A DNA stretch of 19,648 nt from Dehalococcoidia bacterium (GTDB lineage Bacteria > Chloroflexota > Dehalococcoidia > UBA3495): positions 1 through 19,648 of the forward strand of contig PCAH01000110.1 in the NCBI GenBank assembly GCA_002730485.1. Direction: 5' to 3'. A model generated the notes under the pieces. The model was not told the DNA's origin. It worked only from the letters and a program-made list of their open reading frames with translations, and did no database searches. Positions 1-6,484 of the stretch are shown piece after piece. The translations under genes and the position numbers were made by a program. The stretch's first letter is position 1, and the number at the start of each line of letters is the position of its first letter.

Positions 1-1
1 C

Positions 2-352
2 AGGATGATGGAGATCATCAAATTGATCGTATTGAAAGTGAGACAGTCCGGACTCAGAGAATTCCCTGCCGGCGGCCTGGTACTGACCGGTGGCGGATCA
101 GAGATGACCGGACTTGCGGAACTTGTTCAGAAAACCCTGGGAGGACAAGTACGTATCGCTTACCCGGAGGGTATCGCCGGTCTGCCGGCACAGCTCAGAA
201 AACCGGCGTTCTCCGCCGCAGTCGGGCTGCTTCTCTGGGGCATAAAACACCAGGGCGAAACACGGTCTTCCATGAATGGCGGCCGATCGATAATGGGAAG
301 TAAATCTTGGCGATGGGGGTTGGGCAGGAAGAAAGCAGCCGCAGTTAGGTAA
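2..352 (+). CDS. ftsA: Cell division protein FtsA, C-terminal fragment
   Basis: This is the 3' end of a gene entering from outside the window; the reading frame is already open at base 2. The residues LVLTGGGSEMTGLAELVQ and the following IAGLPAQLRKPAFSAAVGLLL match the last part of the actin-like fold of FtsA, where the TGGG loop contacts nucleotide. FtsA is the actin-family protein that anchors FtsZ filaments to the membrane and recruits later divisome proteins. The last ~25 residues (SKSWRWGLGRKKAAAVR at the end) are basic with aromatic residues, which fits the amphipathic membrane-targeting tail of FtsA, although it is not a textbook version of it. The gene ends at TAA 350-352 and ftsZ begins 158 bp further on, the classic ftsA-ftsZ order. 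The N-terminal domains cannot be judged. Confidence 0.88.
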   Translation, partial: RMMEIIKLIVLKVRQSGLREFPAGGLVLTGGGSEMTGLAELVQKTLGGQVRIAYPEGIAGLPAQLRKPAFSAAVGLLLWGIKHQGETRSSMNGGRSIMGSKSWRWGLGRKKAAAVR

Positions 353-510
353 CAGTCGCTAAGCCGTCGACGCCGATAGAACGCGCCGGCGCTCCGGGGA
401 CTGCCCGGATAAAGGACCCAGCAAGATCGGCAAAAGCCAGCAGAGCAAAAATCGGGAGTCCAGTGAGGGCTCCAAACATAAATCGATGATGATGATGTGG
501 AGGACCTAAG

Positions 511-1665
511 ATGGTACAAGACAATTCGGCAGCCTGGGAGCCAAGCAAGGACACAGATAACACCTTTGAAATGGTGCAGGAAATCAACGCAGGCTCACCC
601 AATATTAAAGTGATGGGCGTTGGCGGAGGCGGCAGCAATGCTGTGAGCCGCATGTTTAAAGACAAACTGCCCGTGGTTGAATATTTCAGCGTCAACACGG
701 ATGCTCAGCACCTGTTCCGCTGTGACGTTTCCCATAGACTGGCGATCGGCCAGAACCTGACCCGCGGTTTGGGTTCAGGCGCCAACCCTGACCTAGGTCG
801 GCAAGCAGCGGAAGAAAGCCGCCATGATATCGAGAAAGCCCTTGAAGGAGCAGACATGGTCTTCCTGGCCGTCGGTATGGGTGGCGGAACCGGAACCGGC
901 GCTTCACCAGTCATCGCTCAGATAGCCAAAGAATCCGGAGCTTTGACCGTAGCAGTGGTGAGCAAGCCCTTCTCCTTTGAAGCAAGCATGCGGAAGAAGA
1001 ACGCCGATGAGGGTATCGCCAGATTAAAGGACAATGTCGATACTTTGATTGTCATTGATAACGACCGACTGTTGCAGCTCAATTCCCAGGGCGAGCAGAC
1101 CTACACCTGGGAAGATGCATTAAAGATGGCAGACTCGGTCCTGCAACAGGGAATACAGGCAATCGCCGAGGTGGTAACTGTCCCAGGCGAGATCAACGTA
1201 GACTTCGCCGACGTCCGCACTATCTTGAACAACGCTGGTCCGGCCTGGTTGGCCATCGGCCGCGGCAAGGGCGAGAACCGGGCAGTGGACGCAGCCCGTC
1301 AGGCAACCAAGAGTCCGCTGCTGGATATCTCCATGGACGGTGCCAAGAGGATACTGTTCGTCATATCCGGTGGACCTACCCTGACACTACAAGAAGTACA
1401 GGATTCAGCACGGGTGATTCAAGACCTGTCTGATCCCGATGCCAATATCATCTTTGGTACCTGTCGGGACGCCAAGTTGGATGACGAAGTTAAGATCACC
1501 ATGGTTGCGGCATCGTTCCCGGTCATGGCCGAGAACCAGCAACTACGGGAAGACGAACTGGAGCGATTGCTTCAGGATGTGATCCCACAATCGGAAGAAG
1601 ATATGGACGTACCGACGTTCTTGCGGGGCCGCACCGCCAACAAGAACCGAGGCTTTTTCCGGTAA
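511..1665 (+). CDS. ftsZ: Cell division GTPase FtsZ
   Basis: FtsZ is the tubulin-like GTPase that forms the cytokinetic ring at midcell. The 384-residue protein has the usual family length. The glycine loop near residue 37 (VMGVGGGGSNAV), the tubulin signature GGGTGTG at residues 124-130 with following ASPVIA, and the T7-loop region with NVDFADVRTIL are all visible. A short acidic linker leads to DVPTFLRGR, the conserved C-terminal peptide that binds FtsA and other partners. The N-terminus has about 20 extra residues before the core. The ATG at 511 is preceded by a strong ribosome binding site GGAGGA at 499-504, six bases upstream. It follows ftsA directly and is followed by a structured segment and terminator, so ftsA-ftsZ probably end this transcription unit. 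Confidence 0.97.
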   Translation: MVQDNSAAWEPSKDTDNTFEMVQEINAGSPNIKVMGVGGGGSNAVSRMFKDKLPVVEYFSVNTDAQHLFRCDVSHRLAIGQNLTRGLGSGANPDLGRQAAEESRHDIEKALEGADMVFLAVGMGGGTGTGASPVIAQIAKESGALTVAVVSKPFSFEASMRKKNADEGIARLKDNVDTLIVIDNDRLLQLNSQGEQTYTWEDALKMADSVLQQGIQAIAEVVTVPGEINVDFADVRTILNNAGPAWLAIGRGKGENRAVDAARQATKSPLLDISMDGAKRILFVISGGPTLTLQEVQDSARVIQDLSDPDANIIFGTCRDAKLDDEVKITMVAASFPVMAENQQLREDELERLLQDVIPQSEEDMDVPTFLRGRTANKNRGFFR

Positions 1666-1667
1666 AA

Positions 1668-1850
1668 TTCGTCAATGACGAAAAGGCTCTCGGAATCACC
1701 GGTCATGCTAGAGTAAATAGACGGAAAAGCTACATGGTAGCGACACCGGACCGGGCCGAGAGTCCTTTAAAAACTGAGTAATATTCTCGGAGGCCTAAGC
1801 GCACTAATCCCCCCTTATATTTGCATTCAAATCAGGTGCCGAGAATCAAC
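1668..1850 (+). ncRNA. Candidate structured RNA downstream of ftsZ
   Basis: The 185 bases after the ftsZ stop hold several strong helices. TTCGTC (1668-1673) pairs with GACGAA (1677-1682). CTCTCGG (1687-1693) pairs with CCGAGAG (1756-1762), and the helix continues through GG/CC and AAA/TTT around one bulged T. Inside it CCGGT (1699-1703) pairs with ACCGG (1745-1749) and GCTA (1707-1710) with TAGC (1738-1741). A second domain is closed by ATTCTCGG (1783-1790) with CCGAGAAT (1839-1846). The 1756-1761 and 1785-1790 segments can also pair with each other, so alternative folds exist. A canonical terminator follows. It does not resemble RNase P, SRP RNA, tmRNA or common riboswitches. It could be a 3'UTR structure of ftsZ or a separate small RNA. 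Confidence 0.45.
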
Positions 1851-1854
1851 TTTT

Positions 1855-1889
1855 GACCGCTCTCCATAATCGGAGGGCGGTCTTTTTTT
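1855..1889 (+). terminator. Rho-independent terminator after ftsZ
   Basis: GACCGCTCTCC (1855-1865) pairs with GGAGGGCGGTC (1872-1882) over 11 bp with one T-G wobble and a six-base loop. A run of seven T (1883-1889) follows. This is a textbook intrinsic terminator closing the ftsA-ftsZ unit and the structured segment between. Confidence 0.93.
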
Positions 1890-1978
1890 GTGCCTTGAAA
1901 TGGAGAAGAGATGAATTCCACGCCTATTACGTAATACGTAGAGGTTTGACAAGGTAATAATCGGTATATACACTTTAG

Positions 1979-1994
1979 GCACTATAGATAGTAG
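1979..1994 (+). promoter_or_regulatory. NrdR box 1
   Basis: GCACTATAGATAGTAG matches the known 16-bp NrdR box (core CwATATaTwG) with one core mismatch and is itself a near-palindrome. It covers the predicted transcription start of nrdR, a position where bound repressor would block RNA polymerase. Confidence 0.75.
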
Positions 1995-2009
1995 ATTTAG
2001 TTAACAATA

Positions 2010-2025
2010 ACACTATATACAGTAT
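2010..2025 (+). promoter_or_regulatory. NrdR box 2
   Basis: ACACTATATACAGTAT matches the NrdR box with one core mismatch. Its centre is 31 bp from that of box 1, about three helical turns, the kind of paired spacing known for NrdR operators. Together they indicate autoregulation of nrdR. Confidence 0.8.
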
Positions 2026-2066
2026 TTAATACGAATTTTAGAAAAGTATAAAAAAGCAACCAAGAA

Positions 2067-2681
2067 ATGCACTGTCCATTCTGCGGAAACCCACATTCTA
2101 AGGTAACCGATTCACGGGTTGTGGACAGCGGAATCCGGCGAAGGCGTGAATGCCAGAGCTGTGAACTCCGGTTCACAACCTACGAACGAGTCCAGGCCGC
2201 CTCTTTGATGGTGTCCAAACAGGACAACCGAAGAGAGGAATTCAACCGTGAAAAACTTGTCTCGGGCATCAGAAAAGCCTGCACCAAAAGGCCCGTCCCT
2301 TCGAGGACCATCGACAAGATGGTCGAGGACATTGAGGCCGAACTACAACACCTGGGTCACATGGAGGTTTCAACAACCGCCCTTGGCACGATGGTGATGG
2401 AAAGGCTCAGGGAACTGGATCGGGTGGCTTACATCCGTTACGCCAGCGTCTACCGAGCCTTCCAGGACATAGAGAGTTTCGAGGAAGCGGTTAGAGACTT
2501 GAGAGATGAAGCCCAATTGCCGCTTCTGGACATGCCGCCAGCTCTACCCAAGAAGGGTCGCAGGCGGGCAGCGGAACGGGAAGCAGAATTTCATCCGACT
2601 CAGAAAAAAGGTAGCAACGGCAAGAATCAGGGTGATCGACAAGGCGAGAACCCCCAACCAGGCCTGATCAATCAAGAGTAA
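2067..2681 (+). CDS. nrdR: Transcriptional repressor NrdR with C-terminal extension
   Basis: NrdR is the nucleotide-sensing repressor of ribonucleotide reductase operons. The zinc ribbon is complete: C3 and C6 (MHCPFCGNPHSKVTDSR), C29 and C32 (RRRRECQSCELRFTTYER). An ATP-cone domain follows at about residues 47-140 (FNREKLVSGIRKAC ... VAYIRYASVYRAF), which binds ATP or dATP and sets the oligomeric state. The usual family length is about 150-160 residues; here there are 204. The extra ~50 residues are basic and low in complexity (KKGRRRAAEREAEF and a Gly/Asn/Gln-rich end). Two NrdR boxes overlap its promoter, and the class II reductase nrdJ lies about 1.1 kb downstream. The ATG at 2067 starts directly at the conserved MHCPFC, so the start is secure despite the lack of a ribosome binding site. 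Confidence 0.95.
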   Translation: MHCPFCGNPHSKVTDSRVVDSGIRRRRECQSCELRFTTYERVQAASLMVSKQDNRREEFNREKLVSGIRKACTKRPVPSRTIDKMVEDIEAELQHLGHMEVSTTALGTMVMERLRELDRVAYIRYASVYRAFQDIESFEEAVRDLRDEAQLPLLDMPPALPKKGRRRAAEREAEFHPTQKKGSNGKNQGDRQGENPQPGLINQE

Positions 2682-2770
2682 TCAACCCGTAATGGATGGT
2701 CAGGAATAATAGATATAGGGCAATTATCAATCGGAAGCATTATTCAATCACTTTTCCAAGGAGCCCCAAA

Positions 2771-3019
2771 ATGAACGGCAGCCTACAGTATTCCGCCCTA
2801 ACCCGACTATTGACCCTTAACAACCAGGTGCATGATCTTGAGAACCAGATGCTGACGGAATCGGTGCCCACCGGCGTTATCGGGATGACGATCTCAGATC
2901 AAATGGTGTCCGGTAGCCGCATCGCGGAGATCCAAGACGAGATCGACCAAGCCACCAGGGCCAGTTTGGCCACCTGCTGGTTGGGCAACTCGGACGACGA
3001 AGAAGAGTACGAACTCTAA
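2771..3019 (+). CDS. Small acidic hypothetical protein
   Basis: An 82-residue protein whose start is fixed by a good ribosome binding site, GGAG at 2760-2763, seven bases before ATG 2771. The frame is open further upstream to an ATG at 2696, but that one has no binding site. I do not recognise the family. The middle (LTLNNQVHDLENQML, and later SRIAEIQDEIDQATRASL) looks helical and could form a short coiled coil. The last residues (GNSDDEEEYEL) are strongly acidic. There is one Cys, no signal peptide and no membrane segment. It lies 89 bp behind nrdR and is followed by a hairpin, so it is probably cotranscribed with nrdR. A link to ribonucleotide reductase control is only suggested by position. 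Confidence 0.6.
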   Translation: MNGSLQYSALTRLLTLNNQVHDLENQMLTESVPTGVIGMTISDQMVSGSRIAEIQDEIDQATRASLATCWLGNSDDEEEYEL

Positions 3020-3490
3020 GCTTCTGAGTTAATCGCCTCAAATTAGAACATCCGGTGAACCCGGATAGTTCGATAAACCCCCAGGCGGTTTTCTGGGTTT
3101 TCCTGAGATGTGTGTGATTGTGAATGTGTGGGGCGGATCTTTGGTCCGCCCTTATCTATTACATCAATCGATCTTCTATATGGTGTAAATGAAGTTTGGT
3201 TGGTTCGGTCATATGGACCGTCACATCTCACATGGACGGCGTCAGCAAACGGACTGCTTCTCACAAGAAGTAGCAGACCAGTGGATCACCGACCCAATCC
3301 AGTTGAGTCGGTCCATATTGTCCATATGTGGTAGTTCAACCCCGTCTTTCACCCCCCGCCTTCCCACTTACTACGGGAAAAACGAAGTTCCGCTACCGGG
3401 ATTTTTCCCCCGCTCAACTCCCTCATGGGAGTTCCCCATTACCCCCTGTTAAACAGATGTTTTCGCCTCACAATATTCCCTTAAATTCTA
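3020..3490 (+). other. Non-coding stretch rich in inverted repeats
   Basis: I find no credible gene in this interval upstream of the nrdJ promoter. It holds several short inverted repeats besides the hairpin at 3131-3151: CGGTC/GACCG around ATATG (3206-3220), ACCGACCCAA with TTGAGTCGGT (3288-3312, one mismatch), GGGAAAAA with TTTTTCCC (about 3375-3409), and AACTCCC/GGGAGTT around TCAT (3416-3433). The 12-mer CCATATGTGGTA at 3322-3333 recurs at 3593-3604 inside the nrdJ leader. These could be operators, RNA structures or remnants; nothing here is decisive. Confidence 0.5.
3131..3151 (+). terminator. Hairpin, possible terminator after the nrdR unit
   Basis: GGGCGGATC (3131-3139) pairs with GGTCCGCCC (3143-3151) over nine bases with one T-G wobble and a three-base loop. 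The sequence after it (TTATCTATT) is T-rich but not a clean T run, so termination may be weak. Confidence 0.5.
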
Positions 3491-3520
3491 TTGACTTCGG
3501 CAAAATCCAAGGGCTAGAAT
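3491..3520 (+). promoter_or_regulatory. nrdJ promoter
   Basis: A -35 TTGACT (3491-3496) and a -10 TAGAAT (3515-3520) are separated by 18 bp. The predicted start of transcription, near 3526, falls at or just inside the 5' strand of the long leader helix that begins at 3521. The leader would be about 250 nt long. Confidence 0.8.
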
Positions 3521-3718
3521 TCGCCTACTACTTTTTGTAGTTCGCGAAACACTGACCACATCATGTTGTAGTAGGCGACATAACGGAGACCCCCATATGT
3601 GGTATGGTATAGACAGTGTTTCGGACCGGATATTCTCTGCTTCATAGCACCTTAAAGCATGCACATCCCCAGGCAGGGGCTGACAAATAGGCAGCGAAAA
3701 TCCGGGCAGTCAGTGCTA
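3521..3718 (+). promoter_or_regulatory. Structured nrdJ leader, candidate cis-regulatory RNA
   Basis: TCGCCTACTAC (3521-3531) pairs perfectly with GTAGTAGGCGA (3568-3578). CGAAACACTG (3545-3554), inside that loop, pairs perfectly with CAGTGTTTCG (3614-3623), outside it, giving an H-type pseudoknot with 11- and 10-bp stems. A small competing hairpin, ACTAC (3527-3531) with GTAGT (3537-3541) around TTTTT, would disrupt the first helix. Further down TAGCAC (3645-3650) pairs with GTGCTA (3713-3718) and encloses CCCC/GGGG (3667-3679) and TGAC/GTCA (3681-3684, 3709-3712), a possible three-way junction. I do not see the B12 box or other cobalamin riboswitch landmarks. An nrdJ-associated RNA motif has been described from comparative genomics; I cannot tell from sequence alone whether this is the same. 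Confidence 0.55.
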
Positions 3719-3779
3719 CAAAATAAAGGACATTTTGGGGCATTGTCCACCGCCGTGATCATTAATGAGGAACATCGAC

Positions 3780-6206
3780 ATGACTGCAACTCACGAAGGC
3801 CCAACAACTCAAACCGGTACGAGTTCAGATATCCGGGAAAGGCGACGACGCATATCTACAGCACTTGAGGCCGCTGGAATTGCCCAACAGACCAACGACC
3901 GTTCAACAGAATTGAGCACCAACGCCAAAGTGGTGCTGGAACGCCGCTATCTTTCCAAAGACCGTGAAGGAAATATCCTTGAAGATTCGGTGGGGATGTT
4001 CCGCCGGGTCGCTGAGAACCTCTCTCAGGCCGACAAGAACTACGGCGCAACCGAAGAACAGCGACAGGCCACAGAGGACAAGTTCTTCCTGGCCATGCAA
4101 CGCTTGGAACTTCTCCCCAACTCTCCCACATTGATGAATGCAGGTCGGGAGCTTCAGCAGCTTTCGGCGTGTTTCGTATTGCCTATTGAAGACAACCTGG
4201 GCTCCATCTTCGACAAGGTCAAGCAGACCGCTCTGATTCACAAGAGCGGCGGCGGAACCGGTTTCTCCTTCAACCGTCTACGGCCTGAGGGTGACGTGGT
4301 TGGTTCCACCGGAGGGATCGCCAGCGGTCCGGTCAGCTTCATTCGTGCCTTCGACGCCGCAACCGATGTGGTGAAACAGGGTGGGACTCGTCGTGGCGCC
4401 AACATGGGCATCCTGAACGTCAACCATCCGGATGTTGAGAAGTTCATCTCCGCCAAGGAAGACGGTAAGAACCTTAGCAACTTCAATATATCCATTGCCG
4501 TGAATAAAGACTTCATGGAGCGGGTGAAGGCTGGTCAGGAGTTTGACCTGGTTAACCCACGCACCGGCCAGATCACTGGACAGCGCAACGCTAAAGAACT
4601 ATTTGACAAGCTAACCCACATGGCCTGGAAGACTGGCGACCCGGGATTGATATTCCTGGATGTGATCAACCGGGATAACCCCAACCCGCAATTGGGTCAG
4701 ATTGAAAGCACCAACCCGTGCGGAGAGCAGCCGTTGCTGCCCCATGAGTCTTGCAACCTGGCATCCATCAACGTTGCCCGCATGGTCCATATCGCTAACG
4801 GCGACACCATGATCGACTGGGAATGTTTGGATGAGACCGTCGATATCGCCGTCCACCTGTTGGATAACGTGATTGACATGAACAACTATCCCATCCCTGA
4901 GATCGAGGAAATGAGCAAGAAGACCAGGCGCATCGGCCTTGGCGTCATGGGCTTCTCCGACCTACTGATCGAACTGGGGATCAGGTATGACTCCGAAGAG
5001 GGCCTGCAGACCGCTGGTGATGTGATGCGCCGGATCCAAGAGCGTACCCATCAAGCGTCCTCTGAACTGGCGCACATCCGGGGATCATTCCCCGCCTGGG
5101 ATGGCAGCATCTACAGTCGGCCCGGCGCAGACGGCACTGTCCGTCCCATGCGGAATTCAGCGCCGACGACCATTGCGCCAACTGGGACCATCAGCATCAT
5201 CGCTGGCGCATCCAGCGGTATCGAGCCATTGTTCGCCCTGAGCTATGTTCGCACCGTGATGGATAACACCAGGATGGTGGAAGGTAACCCCTACTTCGAG
5301 GCTGTCGCCCGTCAGGAGGGGTTTTACTCAGAAGAACTTATGACCGAGTTGGCCCAGACCGGTAGCCTGGAGACACTGGACATCCCCGACTGGGTCAAAG
5401 ATGTCTTCCGGGTTTCGCATGACATCGCGCCTGAATGGCACGTAAAGATGCAGGGCGCGGTCCAAGAGTATGTGGACAACTCGGTTTCAAAGACCATCAA
5501 CTTCCCCCACGACGCCACGGAAGAAGAGATAGCCGGCGCTTACATGCTGGCCTATGAATTGGGCTGCAAGGGAATCACCGTCTACCGCGATGGCAGCAAG
5601 GACGGCCAAGTGCTCAGCACCGGTCAGACCGGAGCGAGCGAGGCTCAGGAAGACGAGGTACTAACCCCGCGCAAGCGCCCCCAGGCCATCAAGGGTGTGA
5701 CCGAGCGAGTTCGTACCGGCCACGGCAACATGTACGTGACCATCAACTTCGATGAAGCGGATACGCCCTTCGAATTGTTCGGCAACCTGGGCAAAGCTGG
5801 CGGTTGCGATTCGGCCCAACTGGAAGCCATCTCTAGGTTGGTGTCTCTGGCGCTCCGCTCCGGTATAGAGCCTGGCACGGTCATCGATCAGCTTCGGGGT
5901 ATCACCTGCTGCCCAGCTTGGGATGAAGGCACCCTGGTGCGTTCCGGTCCCGATGCAGTGGCCTTGGCGCTAGAACGGCACACCGCCGGAGCAAGCAACC
6001 ACGGCGACGCGAGTGGCACCAGCGAACTGCAATTGAAGTTCACGCCACAAGTAGTCGGCGCCGAAACCGGAAATGGAGATGGCAACGGAAAGAGCAATCC
6101 AAAAGAGATTCTAAACGCCCGCAAGTGTCCTGAGTGTAACACTCCGGTCATCTTTGAAGAGGGATGTATGAAGTGCGTGGCGTGCAGCTGGAACAAGTGC
6201 GACTAA
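3780..6206 (+). CDS. nrdJ: Adenosylcobalamin-dependent (class II) ribonucleoside-diphosphate reductase
   Basis: This enzyme reduces ribonucleotides to deoxyribonucleotides using a radical generated from adenosylcobalamin, so it needs no oxygen or iron cofactor subunit. Numbered from ATG 3780 (808 residues), the N-terminal reductase domain starts near residue 45. An active-site Cys lies at 131 (LSACFVLP), and the SGGGTGFSF loop follows. The catalytic NPCGEQPLLP has its radical Cys at 314. The tail carries a TSCPD-type domain (GNLGKAGGCDSAQLEAI ... GITCCPAW) and a Cys-rich end (CPECNTP ... CMKCVACSWNKCD) that fits a redox or zinc-binding tail. I prefer 3780 because GAGGA at 3767-3771 lies eight bases before it; ATG 3765 is in frame but lacks a binding site. 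The gene has its own promoter and a long structured leader. Confidence 0.95.
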   Translation: MTATHEGPTTQTGTSSDIRERRRRISTALEAAGIAQQTNDRSTELSTNAKVVLERRYLSKDREGNILEDSVGMFRRVAENLSQADKNYGATEEQRQATEDKFFLAMQRLELLPNSPTLMNAGRELQQLSACFVLPIEDNLGSIFDKVKQTALIHKSGGGTGFSFNRLRPEGDVVGSTGGIASGPVSFIRAFDAATDVVKQGGTRRGANMGILNVNHPDVEKFISAKEDGKNLSNFNISIAVNKDFMERVKAGQEFDLVNPRTGQITGQRNAKELFDKLTHMAWKTGDPGLIFLDVINRDNPNPQLGQIESTNPCGEQPLLPHESCNLASINVARMVHIANGDTMIDWECLDETVDIAVHLLDNVIDMNNYPIPEIEEMSKKTRRIGLGVMGFSDLLIELGIRYDSEEGLQTAGDVMRRIQERTHQASSELAHIRGSFPAWDGSIYSRPGADGTVRPMRNSAPTTIAPTGTISIIAGASSGIEPLFALSYVRTVMDNTRMVEGNPYFEAVARQEGFYSEELMTELAQTGSLETLDIPDWVKDVFRVSHDIAPEWHVKMQGAVQEYVDNSVSKTINFPHDATEEEIAGAYMLAYELGCKGITVYRDGSKDGQVLSTGQTGASEAQEDEVLTPRKRPQAIKGVTERVRTGHGNMYVTINFDEADTPFELFGNLGKAGGCDSAQLEAISRLVSLALRSGIEPGTVIDQLRGITCCPAWDEGTLVRSGPDAVALALERHTAGASNHGDASGTSELQLKFTPQVVGAETGNGDGNGKSNPKEILNARKCPECNTPVIFEEGCMKCVACSWNKCD

Positions 6207-6222
6207 CGGTCAAAAACCGTTA
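6204..6222 (+). other. Hairpin at the nrdJ stop codon
   Basis: TAACGGT (6204-6210) pairs perfectly with ACCGTTA (6216-6222) around CAAAA; the left arm contains the stop codon. There is no T run, so it is more likely a 3'-end stabilising or pausing element than a terminator. Confidence 0.45.
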
Positions 6223-6289
6223 AACATAGAACGCGTTACAGGTAGAGAAGAAGGTAAAGAAGGGTAAGAGGACCTTAAAAAGAAATTTT

Positions 6290-6392
6290 AGGCAGGCCTG
6301 ACTGGTGCAGGGTGGGTTGTGTGGAGGCCGACTGCTGCTGCGGCTAATCGAGTCTCATGTGCGGTGCGGTTCCTGAACCAGCCTGGCTGCCT
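6290..6392 (+). ncRNA. Candidate rod-shaped non-coding RNA downstream of nrdJ
   Basis: The two ends of this ~103-nt segment pair: AGGCAG (6290-6295) plus CC (6297-6298) with GGCTGCCT (6385-6392), one bulged G. After a three-base internal loop, CTGGT (6302-6306) pairs with ACCAG (6377-6381) and, past one G-A mismatch, CAGG (6308-6311) with CCTG (6372-6375). The distal part contains GCCG (6327-6330)/CGGC (6341-6344). A canonical terminator begins five bases later. The rod shape recalls SRP or 6S RNA, but the conserved SRP apical loop sequence is absent and it is short for 6S. I see no obvious promoter. It may be an independent small RNA or the 3'UTR of nrdJ. Confidence 0.45.
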
Positions 6393-6396
6393 TCCC

Positions 6397-6433
6397 AGAG
6401 TCCCCGGCGGCCAATGCCGGGGGCTCTTTTTTT
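6397..6433 (+). terminator. Rho-independent terminator
   Basis: AGAGTCCCCGGC (6397-6408) pairs with GCCGGGGGCTCT (6416-6427) over 12 positions including a T-G wobble, with loop GGCCAAT, and is followed by a T run to 6433. It ends transcription from nrdJ or the candidate RNA before the pdxA promoter. Confidence 0.93.
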
Positions 6434-6484
6434 GCCCATTTATCTAAGGGCATCTCTTTCGAAGAGAACCAACCATACCATACA

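Larger units (their letters stand above)
1890..2066 (+). promoter_or_regulatory. nrdR promoter region
   Basis: This AT-rich stretch separates the terminator from nrdR. A -35 TTGACA lies at 1946-1951; the best -10 at standard spacing is TACACT (1969-1974, 17-bp spacer), with TATACA (1967-1972) as an alternative. The expected start of transcription near 1980 overlaps the first NrdR box. A perfect 10-bp palindrome ATTACGTAAT (1926-1935) sits just upstream of the -35 and could be another protein site. No Shine-Dalgarno sequence precedes the nrdR ATG. No other gene is seen here. Confidence 0.7.

Noticed and set aside
3110..3540. Short open frames in the 3020-3490 gap on both strands
   Set aside because: They have no ribosome binding sites, overlap each other and the inverted repeats, and their translations look like random sequence.
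3593..3620. NrdR boxes in the nrdJ leader (around 3593-3602 and 3607-3616)
   Set aside because: Each has three core mismatches and the 14-bp spacing does not match known paired boxes.
3521..3718. Cobalamin riboswitch before nrdJ
   Set aside because: The conserved B12 box and core sequence were not found, although the downstream enzyme uses adenosylcobalamin; kept only as an unclassified structured leader.
6290..6392. SRP (4.5S) RNA gene
   Set aside because: The rod shape is suggestive, but the invariant apical sequence with the GGAA loop and its asymmetric internal loop is not present on either strand.
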